Assembly: GCA_023053575.1 (NCBI GenBank)
Contig: JAKZAP010000007.1
Location: 20,857,464-20,921,463, forward strand
Length of the DNA: 64,000 nucleotides
Direction of reading: 5' to 3'
Source of the DNA: Branchinecta lynchi
Taxonomy: Eukaryota; Arthropoda; Branchiopoda; Anostraca; Branchinectidae
The notes under the pieces are model-generated. The model had not been told where the DNA came from. It did not search any database and saw nothing but the letters and a program-made list of their open reading frames with translations. The position numbers and the translations under genes are program-made. This document shows, in pieces, positions 11,901 to 26,900 of this stretch. Position 1 is the stretch's first letter; every line of letters starts with the position of its first letter.

Positions 11901-14900
11901 CAGCCTCGATCTCGGAAGTTAACTTTTAATGTTATTTTGAGTATTGATTCTTAATTTAATTTTTACTATCATCAGTTTAACAAAAGTAAAACATTCTTTA
12001 ATGCAATTCATGGCGCTGTCGGCCAGCCGACCCATAAAACGCATGTGGCGTCAAATGAAACCGGTAATTTCTATTAGTCACTCATGATTTCAATGAGATG
12101 AAGAGAAAATGGCGCATTTTATTTTTCCTTCTTACTACACCATTGTTCAAGGTTTGTTGTGGAACATCGCATCCTGGACCTTATCCAGGGAAACATATAT
12201 AACCTAGATTCTGCAATTTTGCGGAGTAGTGACTGCTATTAGCAAAAATTACGCTGGCGTCCCAAATTGAAAGGAGCACGGGACCCGAGGTCAGAGGATC
12301 GATAAAGGCAACAGATCAAGATGACGTAAAGCTTAACCTATAAAGGCTGAACAGAGTTGCGTTTTATTTGAAGTTCATAGTAAAGCGGAATGTTTGTTGT
12401 CGTTTTATTCGCCAGCGGGCCGTCCGCTGAGTGCCAGCGGACCGCTAGAGGCGTATTCTCGCCGTTCCCGATGACTCCACTTGAGGAGTCACCGCGTTTT
12501 TGTTTGTCCTGGGGATTCACTCCCCATACTTCGTAGACAATACCCGTATTGTCGCGATTCCCCACGGACGGGGAATGCTCCGCTTATCATCACCATCATC
12601 TAAAAGGACTCCCTTTCAGATTCGGAGGGGAATCAATTTTTGCTGGTGTTGGTGCAATGTAAAAATAATTAAAAACAATCAGAAAAACCAAAATTAAAGT
12701 GAATCAAGACTAATTTCGTCAACTGCATAATTTTTTTTCGAACAAAATCCATTTTCGAAGCATTCCCAGTGTTCTCGCTGTTTCTGTACGCGGAGTCCGC
12801 GTGGAGTGACTCCCTCTATTCTCGCCGTTGCATTCGATTCCCCGAGGAGTCCTCGAGGAACGGCGAGGATACCCTTTAGTTCGTACGCTGGGTGAGACAG
12901 GGAACGTATTCCGCCAGGAATAAAACGGCTAGTTCCAGTTCGCCATCCGCTCACGCTGTACTATGAACTTCAAATAAAACGCAAATCAGGGCTGGAGGGG
13001 GTTCTGTCCTTTAAAGCACACCTCGCACTATTTACGGCTTAAGTTTCAATATTCAAAACTGTTTGAAAACAGCTCTGCTTATACCAACTTATCCACGGTT
13101 CTAGCTGTTGCCCACTGACTTCTACCAAAAACTCGCCAGAGTTCAGATAACCGGTTTGACGCATTGATAGCAGGAAACGCGGACACTCGTCTGGAGCATA
13201 ATCTGCATGGCAAATATGACTCGTGGTAAGTGCAAAGATTAGTGAGGTATCGTTAGTGGGCTTAGGATGTAACATGTGCAATTTGGGTCTCCGGGCTTAA
13301 AAATTAAAGAATGCGATTTCGGAATTGAGTTACACATTGCCTTTCAAAACCGCAGTAAAAAGGAAAGTCTTGCAGCGTATCAAAGTTCCAATGATCTTGA
13401 TTTTAGCTAATATCCTAGCTCAGACCTGACTCGCACAAGTTTAAATCTGAAAAGGATCCTTACCAAGAAGTGCCAAAGCATAGCTAAATTTCAGCTAACA
13501 TATCGGTTTAGCAACACAAAATATAATTTGCATTCCGCTCGGGCTATAATCATTGTGTAGAGGTTGTAATTTTGTATTGTTTTATGCTGTGAAGGAAAGG
13601 GTAGCCTAAATTACCTTGAGAAAGATCAGCTGGAACTCGGGAGAGTCTGGCGGAACTTCTCTGCTTCTCCAGTTCGCCTTCTAACCGTAGCTGCTCCATC
13701 TCCTCCATTTCCAAAATGGCTTCTGTCAGGTCGGCACTGAACTTGGAGCGGTCGTGGTCATTCCGCGCGTTGAACATGACGAGAACCTTGCCATCACTTC
13801 GCTGCGAAATCTTAATTCCATACAAGTAATCTGAAAATGAAAAAAAAAAATGTATGTGACATTGATAATATTAATTATCTATTTCTACCCCGCAATTCCA
13901 GAAGTGAAAAACGCCAAAACGATGAATGTGCTTTTAAAAACTTCTCTGGCCGGCTTAATAATTTGCCGGCTTGACAAAATCAGAACGTTTTTCAGAAATG
14001 CAGAAAAGAAACATTTAAAAATTATTTTGTTTAGTGGGTAAGGGTGCATAGCATTAGGCGCAGGGTAAGAGGCATTTGGCATGGTCTACGCTACCCAACG
14101 TTTGGCATATCTATACATTTTATATTGAAGGATTACACACTCCTGGGCATCTGCTGTACACGCTTTTCCGGAACCGAGCGAAAACAGCGGTGCGGGGCTA
14201 TAAATTAAGCGATTTCCCCTTCTGGAAAGGCTGATTATAAACCAGTGCCAGCTAGTGTCAGCCGGTGCCGACACCAGGCACTCGCTGTACACCAAAATCG
14301 AGAGTGTGCAACCCCTCGGTTGTAGACTGCTATAGAAAACCCAAATGAACGCTTGCCGGATCTGCAGCGGTTTCAGAAGCCCTTCCTAGATCTCCAAGCA
14401 TTTTTTTTTTCTCATCAAAATTAACAGGCAGATTGGGAGCACATCTGCTGGTACAAATCTGTCTATCTCCTGCTCCCACCGGACCTTAGTCTAATTAACC
14501 CTTCATTGTGTTTAGCTATGTCCAACGGACAATCTCCCAGTTTTGAGCTTTGGCCAGGCAAAATGGCACTCTGAAATCTTGCCAGAGCTTGTTCCAGGCA
14601 ATTAACCAGATAAGCTCATTTCCCAACACCTAAAACATCTGCTGCTGACCCCCTTCCATCGATCCAAAAGTATGAGGGGTTCGTCAATTGTAACAAACGA
14701 GTATATCTGCCAGACCTATTTTGGTCAAAGTCTCTCACAGTTTATAGTGTGAAGTGTATGGTTCAGTCCAAACAGTTTCCAATGTATCGTAAAGCCTTTT
14801 CTCTACTATTTTTCCTGACTGTTATCTACTCTGTCCATGCGCATATTATGTGCTGCCAATAATGGATAATAAAACGATCATTAATTAATTATACACCGAC

Positions 14901-17900
14901 TATCAAAACAATATTTGTTCTTGTCAATTAATACAGATAAAATATTTGGTCATTCGCGAATATACATTCTTTATTGATAAAGCTAGACAATTTATTCATT
15001 TATAACTGAAACAGCCCATTCATTTACTACAGGGAGTCGGAACTAAATAAAAAATTTGTCCTTTCTCGTTTTTTTTAGTACAAGAAAATATATTATTTGA
15101 CCTTTCGCGAATGCGCATTCTATAGGAGCTGCGTATCGTTTAAGCCAGGTTCCGGAATAGTACTCGACACGAAATTCGGAGGCCAATTTCTGGACTAGCT
15201 CAATACCATACAGAGGGGTAGCCTACATTTTGCGGATTCGAAATTCGGATCTGGTCGTGAAACTCCCTGATGAAAAATTATCTCAAAATAGTACTATGAA
15301 GTAGTACGAAAAAGTAGCATGCAGTACTAACGATGCTTCTACTTCAAGGCTACCGTGTTACTGCATACTACTATATACTACTCCTAGCAAGACCGGATGC
15401 TACTATGGCAAGACAAGATGCTACTGGATACTACTGCAGAAGATTGGACCAGTCTGAGGCACATTAAATGATAGTATTCTTTGCTATTACCTAGTATTAC
15501 ATGCAACGTTTTCGTACTACTACGCAGGCTACACATTTTTCATCGGGTCGGGATCAGTCGGCTGGCACTGTCAGAAGTTTCATAACACACGGATGTTCAG
15601 TTTCAACAGAAAACACAGGATGCAGTCTGTTGTGATTTTGAAAACGTTACGCATTTAATATTATCCATAACAAACATTATGATGAAGAGCCGAAAAAGCA
15701 TCTGCTGACATTTGTGTTCGTCGTCATGATATCGGAAAAGTCAGCGGATTCTTTGTCTGCGTTTTTTTCGGCTCTTCCTCGCAATTCTTGTTACGCATAA
15801 CATTATTAAAATGAATAACGTTTTCAAAATCACAAAATATCACATCCCAAGTGTTGTCTGTTGAAACCGCGCATCCTTTTGTTATCTTATTTGACGGTGC
15901 AAAACAGGTAAGTCAGCTACATTTGATTGGAGCTATATTTCGGCCCTTCTCTCTTCAGGCTCAAGCCGCTCAAGCTGGAACACGAACTTGTGGAAAAACA
16001 ACTAAAGATTCTTCCTTAAATATCTGATTTTATGAGCTTCTGCTCTGAAAATTGGTTGGAGTTAAAGCTGGTAATGTGATTCCACTCTGGACACGGCTGC
16101 TGTTTTTGCTGTTCGATTGTGTTGTCGAAAGGGTAGATATTCTTATGCATTTTGGTTTTGGAGTCACCTGTCTCTTCTTCTTCTTTCCAGCTAAGATGGA
16201 TACTTGTCGGCGGCATGTATGGGCGATTTGAAGTTTCGTACTGTGGTGATAGATAGTCCTTCAGCCGAAGCTGACTGTGAATCATATTTGACGGTGCGAA
16301 ACGGATAAGTCAGCTAAATTTTATTGGAGCTATATTTCGGCCCTTCTTGGCAAGGGTCCTCTTGTGTTATCTGTTATGTAACTTCTGACAGTGCGGTGAA
16401 GCTTGCAGCCCCATGCCACTATATTTACGAGGGGTGAAACCCTTTATTTTTCAGTTTCCTCTCTTCATCCTTAATTGTTTTAGCAATGCATCAAAGAAAG
16501 GGCCGTATCCGGGGGCGAGGGGCAGGCCCCCTCCCCTGAAATATACAAAAATAATCATTCTATGCTTTAACCTCTGATCCATGTCTTTTTTGTACTTTTT
16601 GGTCCAACCCGCGGGCACCCCCCCCCCCCCCCCCGAAATAGATTCCTGGATTCGGACCTGATCAAACAACAAAGGTCCGACTTCCGGACGGCAAAACAAG
16701 GGTTCCTCTGCTCCGAGGGTGTCCATCCGTCTATCTTGTTAGAATGTCAACTTCGGCATCTTTTTGTTTCAGGGGTTTAATGTTTAATCTCGCTCTGTGA
16801 CAACTGACGATGTTTTTACATTGGACTATAAACAATAGTGCCGCCTCAAAGCCTCCCTCCAAGCTTTTAAGAAATCGCGAATAGACTTTTCAATTCCCAC
16901 GATCTTCATTTCAGGTTCTCTCATAATTCTTGAATCCTGAATGTTACCAGATCACTCTTTCCGATCCACAAAAACAAACCTTATTCCTGCAGCAAGACAT
17001 AAAATTCCTCCACCCCTGCTAGAACAACTTTTTGAGTTCTGCACATATGTTTAATGGAAGTCGCAGGCCCCTCCTGTTTCAGTACCAGTAATCAACAATT
17101 AAGGAAGCTCCAGGTTCTGGAACATTCTAACAAAAGAGGGGAAAGGCGGTCTTTTGTCCCCCGAAGTTCTCTCAATTAGCAGAGACAATTTGGGTACGGC
17201 GAGGGGGGCTTCGGTCAAAAAGGCTAGTTGACGAGTTTTTGAATGCTCAAAATAGGCGACAATAAATCAAGTTATGTAACTATTGGGGGTCATATTGTTC
17301 GAGAGGCAGATGGGTGGGCGATTTTCGGCATATCAGTTGAACTTAAATAGAGGGGGGTCTATTGGTCTGGAAGTTTATACAAACAGATGGCGCTAAAGGA
17401 AGGCGGGTCGGTGCAGAAGAAACATGGTTAGCATAGGGGCATTGATGATTCCAGAATACTCTATATGACTAAGTCCAAAACACGCCAATGATCCTCAGGA
17501 AGAAGGAGTAAACGTTTCCGTAACGACTCAAACTCAAACCCTGTGGCAATCAATCACGGCGATCTTTGGGAGCAGCTGTGACACCACTTCTACCTTTCTT
17601 CCGCTAGGTACCCAGAGAGAAGGCCGTATCCAGGGGTGGGGGGGTTAGGGGGTTGACCCCCCCCCCGGAACATACAAAAATAACGATTTTATAAGCTTTT
17701 CCCTCTGATCTATGTGTTTTGTGTGCTTTTTTGTCCGACCAGCAGGCAAACCCCCCCCCCCCCCCCCCCCCGAAATAAATTCCTGGTTACGGGCCTGCCC
17801 AGAGAGGCCGGAGATTTTGTGTCGGTAAGGAGAGATAGTCATCAAGAGTATTACATGGGCATGTTTAAATTTTTTTCTTTAAGGGACCTCTCGTACCAGT

Positions 17901-20900
17901 ATTGCCAATGCAACCTACTTCCGTAACATCATTCGTTACTTCTTAAAGCCAGAAACCCAAATTTCGTATGATTTTTCTTAACCGCTAACGACACCTTACT
18001 AATCTTTGCACTTGCCGCGATTCAGTCGTCTTATGCTCCCGACGAGTGTGCGCGTCTCATGCTACTGATGCGTAAAACCGGTTTTCTGAGTTTTGCCGAG
18101 TTTTTGCTAGAAGTCAATGGGCTTGGGAAAAGGATTAAAACAGCCAAAGCCGTGGATAATTTCTTAAAAGCAGAGCCTATAACTTTACGGTTTTCATACA
18201 GTTTTGAATATTGGAACATCTGCAGTATATGGTGCGATGTGTGCTTTAACAAATCCAAGACTTAGTCTCATAGGTAAGAACATGTGATTTGTGGGACTGA
18301 AAGACAAAAGTGCTTGTAAAAAAAAAAAAATCTTCTGTTTTCACTATGAGGCCCTACCACATGGGTCCTGGTTTGTGTATGAGGCTCCAAAACTAGAATT
18401 CTAGACTTCCGAATTCAATTCAAAAATTAACTTCTGATTTATTTGTCACGGTAAAGGTGGCTTGATAACATCCGATCTACATAACATAGATCTGTGGTTT
18501 GCTATAGATCCAGAACCCAATGTGGGTGAGAATACTATTCCCTCTTCACGGACCCGTCTTGCTTATTTTGCTTTTCATATAACCCCTAGCTCCCTTATGA
18601 TATTATATGTTCTAAAATCCCCACCGTTGGCAATTATTTCGTTTCGCACCTACTTTGCCACCTTTTCTGCCTAGCCGAGTTTTGACAGTCGTGCAACAAA
18701 ACTTCGCTAAAAGCTGCAATGTCTGTCAACGACATTTTCAGCAATTAGGACACGAGAAGCGTTAAAGTATTATTTTGATTTTGGAAGACGTGGTAGTCAT
18801 GATAGACCACCAGGTATAACTTCTGTTTTGGATTTGTTTTGTTGCACGGTTTTCCCACCACCGCGCGTTCAGTTTTCAAATATTTTGCGTCCTGCCGCCG
18901 CGTCGGAGAGAGGGAAGGCTGGATAGAGTCGATAAGCGCTAACAAGAAAACTGCTAATTTCTCATGAAAAGTATTGGTGTTTTTGGAAACAATATTTCTG
19001 AGCCATTTTGTCGTGAAAAGATCATTTCTAGTCAGAGTTGTACACTTTTTGACCGCGGTACCAGACACTACGGTAACTACGAAAACGCTTTTGACCGTGA
19101 TATTAAGATACCACGGTAACTGCGAAAACGACTTTAGACCGGGGTATCGGATAATGATGGTACTGCAAAAATGCAACTAATAATTAACTATAAAGAACTT
19201 ACGGTGGGTATCAAAGAGCGCCACACTGAGTCCATAGAGGGGGTAGCTCTGCCGAAAGTTGTACGTAATTTGATTCTTCTTCTTCGACAAGATTTTGGTG
19301 ATGACGAGAAGATCATTGAAAAGGAAGACCTCGCGCTGGTGAATTCCTGGGCGCTCTTTCTTCGTGACGTCAGGCACTTCGTAAAGGCGACAGTAGCACA
19401 CCAAGCGGCGATGTGGGGACACTAGATTCTAGAAAAGAAAATATGCGTCAGAAAAAAATCGGTAACATAAGCTAAAAGTAACATTGCAAGCCACGTTTAG
19501 TGCTACGTTTGATAGAAACGTACCCTCTTAATTTTGTGGGAGTACCAAACACCCTGCTTACAGCTTACTTTGTCCGCCATCTCCCGTGATTTCCAAGAAA
19601 CCAATATAAACAAACAAAAAAATTGGAAGCCGTGTGCACTGCTCGTTAGTAAACTGGAGGAAATCATAATCACGAATTTTAAAAGCAGAATTACTGGCTC
19701 TTATCGTTGCTCTCGTGCCGATACCTCGTAAAACTACAACAGCACACCGGATACAAGGTCCATTAAACTTATCAGCTGGTAGCGGCAACACAGTAAAATG
19801 GGACACCAGCATGCGACCAACACGCTTTGTATTCCCGATTGTTTTCAAAATCTAAGGCTGATGCATCGACCGGCCCCATTTTGGTAGCGGCCACGCCCTA
19901 CAGGTCGGTAAAAAGACAGAGGTGCCACTTTGGAGAGGGTTTCGGGCCCAAAAATCTTCGATCTTGGTACTATGTTTTTGCCCCTAAATAGCTTTCATAA
20001 GGCAAAGTGTAAAACACTGACGGTACTTTAAGGTAGGCCTCATTCGAAAACTACTTTAATTTTACAACGCAAAGAGCAAATAAATTTTTAGTCTAAGTAA
20101 TGAAGTGTAATACGCGTAATGAAAAGTGTTTGTTTTTTTTTTTTTTTTTACTGAAACCTCTTTAAATAAAATAAATATTTACTTGAACCTCTTTAAAGTA
20201 CTATCAGACCTGCAGAGTCAAATAGCATAACGCACTGAGCGTCTGCACACGCCAAAAATCAAGATAATATGAAAAAACGCGTTCCGCTTTGTGGTTCCGC
20301 AACTCTGACGGGTCATCTACTTTTCTTTTTGCATATCCAATCCATCACATGTACTTACAATGTAGTGTCGATTTACAACACCAAAATGCAAAATAAAGTG
20401 GCACTTCGTTCTTTCCCACCTAATCACCTTTTGTTTAACCGTCAACTTTGTTCGTTGTTTTATTGACTCTTCGACCTTTTTATCGTCATTTGTCTAGCCA
20501 CGTCAGAACCGCAATCCATTAACTAAGTGACCACTAAGACAATATGCCATTCCCAGGCTCTACTATTTACATATAAACTATAGGGCAATATGTCTAGCTT
20601 GCTATACAGCCGTCAAGCTAAAATCATGCAAGATTTATAGGTAGGCTACATTACAGATTTGTCAGACACAACATTCATCAGGCTTTCAACGAAGAGGTTT
20701 CAGATGAGGTGTTCCTTTTAAGAACTTAAAAAACTGTCCGACAACGGCAAGAAGCCTAACTCTGCTAAACGTTACCCTATAAACACTGAAGTCGTGGTGT
20801 AGACAGGCGCGATAGTACATGGGCGGTCAGAAACTTGGACTTCTTGATGGGTTTTCAACACCCCCCCCCCACCCCCCGTGAAAGAAATTCCTGGATACGG

Positions 20901-23900
20901 CCTTGGCAGCCCAAAGTTGTACCGCAATTCTGGCTGGTGTCGTCTGTCAATGAAGCACATCAAAGAACAACACACGTCGTTGATTTTAGACCAAATAGCT
21001 TGTCGACAATGTCAATAGTTAAATAATCACCAAACTAATCACAAACAAGTAAGTCCAGAAACAACAAAACTAGATCCTATGGTGACAAGACCAAAGGTTT
21101 CGATGGGATCCCACAAATTCAATATTCAATCCAGACAACTGGGTCTTGTCTTCGCCAGACTACTTGAACATATTTGCTATTAAAATTCAGAAACAATTAG
21201 GGCCAAATAGCTAATCATCTGAGAAAACAAAGTTCAGATATGGACTCATCATGCGTGTCATGTCTAATTTGACGAAACCGATCGAGACTTTTTGCCTTAC
21301 TTCTGCCAATTTTCCGATTTCGGCCGAATTCCGGAACTACTTGTCCAGCTAAAAATAAAGCTAAAAAACGAATTCAGCGTATCTCCTTACCCCTATATCA
21401 AACATCTAACCAACTTCAAATACAAATTTAACTTATAACACATTTTCCGGTTTCAGACGGATTCCGGGTGAACTGTACGTCCGGGTACAAAATGATTGTC
21501 ATATACGGATTCAGCATCTCTTCTTATGCCTAAATCGGACGTCTAATTAACTACAAATACAACTTTTGCTTTTAACAAATTTTCCGGTTTTGATTCCGGG
21601 CGAACTACTTGTCCGGGGTGGAAAATGATTGTCAGATAAGTGTCCAGCATTGCTTCTTACCCCTAAATCAAACATCTAATCAAAAATAAAATAAAACTTT
21701 TACCTTTAACAGACTTTCCGGTTTTAGCCGGATTCCGGGCGAACTACTTGTCCGGCGGGAAAATGGTTGTCATAATCGTGTTCAGCATGTCTTCTTACCA
21801 CTTAATCGACTATCTCATTAGCTGTTTACAAATATCTTGTTTGCCCCTTAATCTGAACCCCCTCCCCCACCCCTAAATATAGGACTACATAGCACATATG
21901 CGAACTCGACCTTTCCCTTAGAATCCTCACACCAAGTTTCATCAAAATATCTCATTCCCTTCGAAAATTATCGTGCTCACAGACTGACGGACAACTTTTG
22001 CGATGTCATAGGTATCCCCTACACTTACGTTTTGGGATCCCAAAAAAGCATGAGGGGGCCGAGCTTAGGAACTCGCAAAGGCTTTTTCCCGGAACACAGG
22101 CTAAAGTAGGGTTTTGTAGCGGCTTCAGACCAAATTCTCTTTGCACAGCCTCTCCAGTCGGTTACCGGGACTCTCAAGCTTGAAGTGGCCAAGCAGAAAA
22201 AAACTGTAGCCTAAGAGCTTGGTCACACTTGGCTCATTTCCTGGCTTTCTGGGTTGCAAAAGTAGAAAAACTAAAAAGAACAAGATACAACTCATTTTGA
22301 ATGTTGTCATTTTAAATTTGGAAGATCAATTAGAGCAAAACAGCGAGTATAATTATGTTACAGGAACACTAATTGACGCCTAATTGCAGTCTGCTCATTA
22401 TCCCCACGCTGTCACAAAGCCCATCCAATCTCACGTCCCCTAGGGATTTTCAGTTGTTTGTCGAGGCAGCTTTTTGAGCCCAGTGTGACCAAGCTCTAAG
22501 ACATTCTAGGTTGGCTTTGAATTATTCTGATAGCCCCTTGCTGTAGACATGCAGCGAGCCAGTATGCTAAGCTAACAGCAATGCTAAACTCAACATGCAT
22601 TTCAAATAACGTACAATATAAAATGATTAATTCCTTTTTTGAAGCGTCTAATGATCGGCATTGCTGAATAACATTTGGACAGCTTTTTGACCAGGTGTCG
22701 AGCATTCTGTTTTGGATACTATTTTTTAATTCTTCTTATAAGGATAAGGCGTGGTCAGAACCGCACAGGTTCAAATATGGACGCCATGTTGTTGTCCGCA
22801 GAAACCTGGTCCACAGTTCGCTCGTTACGCACGAAATTTATGAGAAGCCGACATGAAGACAGGAAATATTAGGCAGAGCAGGAAAGCCTACAAATCTTTC
22901 CGAGCTGTCGGAGAATTTCATTCTATAAGACTTTGTCTCTGCCTGAGCGAATAACAATCTCCGCGTCCCCCTTGTCTTACCAGGTATAAAACAGTTAGAA
23001 GACCAAGAACAAAGGTTTCGATGGGATCCCAAAAATTTAATATTCGATCCAGACAATTGGTCTTGTAAAAATCCGGTCTTCGCCAGACTCCTTGAACATT
23101 TTTACTATTAAAATTTAGACAACGGTTCGAAGAAAAAGAAGTTTAATCTTGGCAAAAAATGGCGCGGCGCAGGAACAGCATTTAAATTTGTACGGTTCGG
23201 CCGGAAGATCTGGGACTGGAATTCCTGCTAGAATTATCGACATGACCATCAGTAGGAAAAGTAGAAACAATGATGTAAGTGCTGAAAATCGACTGAAAGA
23301 ACTTCCTACGTTTATGAGAAACACCAGAGAGGCACACATGAACATGGGAAATATAAGGTAGCATGCAAAAGCCTGCAGATTCGAGGAACTCAATTAGCTA
23401 ACTTGGTTTAAACGTTGTTTTCCCTTATTAGTAACACATGGTTGATGATGTTTTCTTGAGCGAATGTATAGCGGCGTAAGGGGAAGAAGTTGAACGAGTC
23501 CGTTGGTGTCAAGACCTCCAAGCACGACACGGGTAAGCTCCCCCCCCCCGCATAGGTCTTGGAATCGTGCTGGTAACGGAAACACACTCCTTCGATTGCA
23601 TTCCTTGACTTACCAGTTTCTTGCCGACGATGCTTTGCTGAACTTTCATCACTTGAGTCACGTGATCAGAGCCGGGCCTGAATTCAGTGTCCCTTACTCG
23701 CTCGTAGATTCCTATCAACAGGTCTTTGTCGACATCAGCACCGTCATCAATACCTTGAAATAAGTTTTTGGTGAATGTTAGAAGGTCACGATTGACAAAT
23801 ATTGACTGGCTAAGTTAACTGGAGGAATTTCAATGTAGAAACTTAAGAAACAGAAATAAGTCAACTTAAGAAAGCTTTGGCGAAAACACCGATGTATCTC

Positions 23901-26900
23901 GTTACAACGCGAAACAAATTTCAAACACAAATTTGTGAAAAATAAATGTCCAGTGAACGTGTTCAAGTTTCAGTTCTGTTTGTTAATATTGTAAAAAAAA
24001 AAAAAAAAATTAACCCGCTGAAAGGACAGAATAGCGGAGTACAAACAGTGAAAAGGAAAAAAAAAATGATCTAAAATTCACTGAAGAAGAAGGGACAGGC
24101 CGTGATGTGCGGGGAAGCGGAGATAGGAAATTCTGGAGACTTTTTTTTTTACTTAAGGCAGAGAGTTTCAGCGATATATCCGGAAGCTTGTAACGCGAAA
24201 TCAGGTACCTGTTTTTGTACCAAGGGGTACAGAAGGAGGAATTGTGCATATCGGTAATAACAAGAATGGAGGGAATGAAGAGCTTTTTTCTTTAAAACTG
24301 AGGAGAGGCCAGTAAGAAGTAAAAGTTGACTGAGGAATTTGCATTGTATTTCATGCGATTAGGAAGGATCTTCAAATGTCATGCCTCAATCTTTCTTTTT
24401 GCATCATCAACTGTTTGATACCGGAACGATCTGAGGCTAATTTAAAGAAATATGCAATTTGGCATACAGTCTTATGAAAACTTGCCGAATCATGGTTACC
24501 GTCTCGTTACGAGCAATCTCTCCAATTATTTCTATCAATACCAAACAACTCAAATGAAAAGGGGGGTAGCTAGGATACTGGCGCAACCTCTCCTGCAAAA
24601 AAAAAAATTACGACGCAAACCCATTTAACCTAGTTTCTTTGCAAGTAATCCCATCTCCCACTCCCACTCACTGCTCCGTTCCATTACGTATCGATTTCCA
24701 TCCATGCGGAGGAAGGATTTATCTTTTATTGACGTCATTCTTAAGAGATCCTGTCTAACGTCATCAGAGCCTCGTTTTTGTTGCATGGAATCGGTCCACG
24801 GAATCGGAATCGGTCCACTTCTCGGCCGATTCCGGACTGATTCTTTCTACATCGTTTTTGCACTGCAGCGCTTCGAGAATCACGGACTTGCTCCCCGACC
24901 AGTCCGTCCTTCCCTGCAAGATGCCGCTTCAACCAAGAAGAAAGTGAATCCAAAAACACATATTATGCAAAAGCAAAGAAGTGCTGTAGCAGCGATGCAG
25001 CAGCGCTATTGCAACAAAAACGAGGCTCAGGTTGCGTTTCAAGAACTTTGACTATTGTTAACAATCCTCAACTTTATTTCGGGGCGGAGCAAACTGCGGC
25101 TTTAAAGGACACCTGAACAATGAAACCATACTTGAACACACCATTGGGAATGCATTTACAGACATGGCCACGGAGAGCATTCTTCTCCTGAGCGTGACGT
25201 TTTCGAAATAGGGACGTTCGTTTCTGGAGGTTTGCACATGCAGACTCCAAGACAAAAAGCGCAATTCATTCAAATCTTGTACAGCGCTGTCCGGATCGTA
25301 TTGGAATTTCTTCTAGATTTACGTTTGGGCTTAACTGGTTAAACAAATTCCAGAAGAAGGGTTGATTGGAGACATTTGTTCATTTCTAAAATTGTTCGGT
25401 ATTGAAATAAGGACAGATGCAAAATGGAGCAAAAATCATAGCTTGAAAACACTATTTCGTATTTGGATTGGGTTTTCTTCAGGCAATGTTAACGGAAGTC
25501 GTACAGATAGGGATGATACTTGGTACTCTTCATTCAGATGTCCTTTAACAACTGTGAACTTTTCCCAACAGCGCTCACCAACCATCGTTACAAATAGTTA
25601 ACAAACGGAACGTAAATCGCAGGCGAACGGACCTTAATTGTCACAAGTAGAATCCTGGAACGCAAATAGTTAGCAATTCTTAACAACCGTTAAAGGACCC
25701 CTCTTGGTTACTCTGCCTTTCATAATATCCCAAGCTCCCTTCCGGAATTATAAGCTTCTGAAATCCCAATCTTCCGCCATTGTTTCGTTTTGTACCTACG
25801 ACTTTTTAGCGCTTTCAGTCAAGCCGACTTTTGTCAGTCACGCAACGCAAACTTGCAGCAACTTTCAAGGTCCACCGACAACTCTTTTCAACATAAGGAC
25901 ATGAGAAGCTATAAAGTATTCTTTTTCATTCTGGAAGACATGGTAGACCATCAGGTCCGTTTTCTGTTTTGGACTTCTTTTATTTTGCTCGGTTTTCCAT
26001 TTTTTAACCACGTTTCATTCAGTTTCAAATATTCTGCGTCTTAGAGCAAGAACGCTGGATAGAGTTGAGAAGCGGCAACAAGAAAATCGTTAATTGTGTG
26101 TGGAAAGTATGTTAGAAAACGGTGTTAATGGGACAGTTTATCATGAAAAGATCATTTCTAGTAAGAGGTGTGCTTTAAAGTATAACTGAAAAGTCAACTT
26201 ATTTGTGAATCATCTAACTGACTGCACTGAATTATTTTGATGTGTTAAGACATGTATTCTTTATCCCAATACAAACGCGGCTTTTCAGTGGTCAGTGATC
26301 AGCTCGAGGAAGGTAGCTCATTGCATGAACACTTGTTTTTCGTAAATAATTTTCGTCAAGCATACAATACAGATACAAGCGCATAGAGGTACCACAAATC
26401 AGACAGGAAAATTCCACTATTTGAAAATCGACTATTCGTGAACAGCTGGGCAACGAAGTAACGCATTTTCATCGGGTCTTCAAGCCTCTTTAAGTGGATA
26501 AGTCATGGGTAACTAGATTGTCCTATCACATCCCTTTTCGGTTAAAACTGTAAGTTCTGGAACGCAACCTAAGAGTCAGGATTCAACAACTTCACTGACA
26601 AAAAAATTAATTCAGGCTTGACAACCGGTTGCAAACAAAGCACATACGTGTTTGAAAAACGAAACGAATACACATTTATATATAACTAATCAAACCTTCA
26701 CTAAAATAAACTAAAAATTAATCAATTAATTTGTCAATTTGTCATCTCTCGTCTACCAAACCCTCCACTCACCAACTACCCTCACTGGACAAGTATTCCC
26801 GAGGAGGAAGGAAGAAACCGGAGGCAGAAAGGCGAGATCATGCGATATAAGTAATGTTATGCATGGTTGGTAGAACCTCCAACAAGACAGCTTCTTGGGT

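Noticed and set aside
17714..17926. Frames with poly-Pro or poly-Gly runs (also 16451, 20772, 30601, 44130, 55239)
   Set aside because: Produced by the C/G homopolymers of family A elements.
18745..19176. 143-codon minus frame
   Set aside because: Lies mostly inside a family E repeat; the aligned copy at 25.7-26.2 kb does not keep the frame.
19415..19421. Alternative AG acceptor for the PH exon
   Set aside because: It would shift phase relative to the phase-0 end of the preceding exon.
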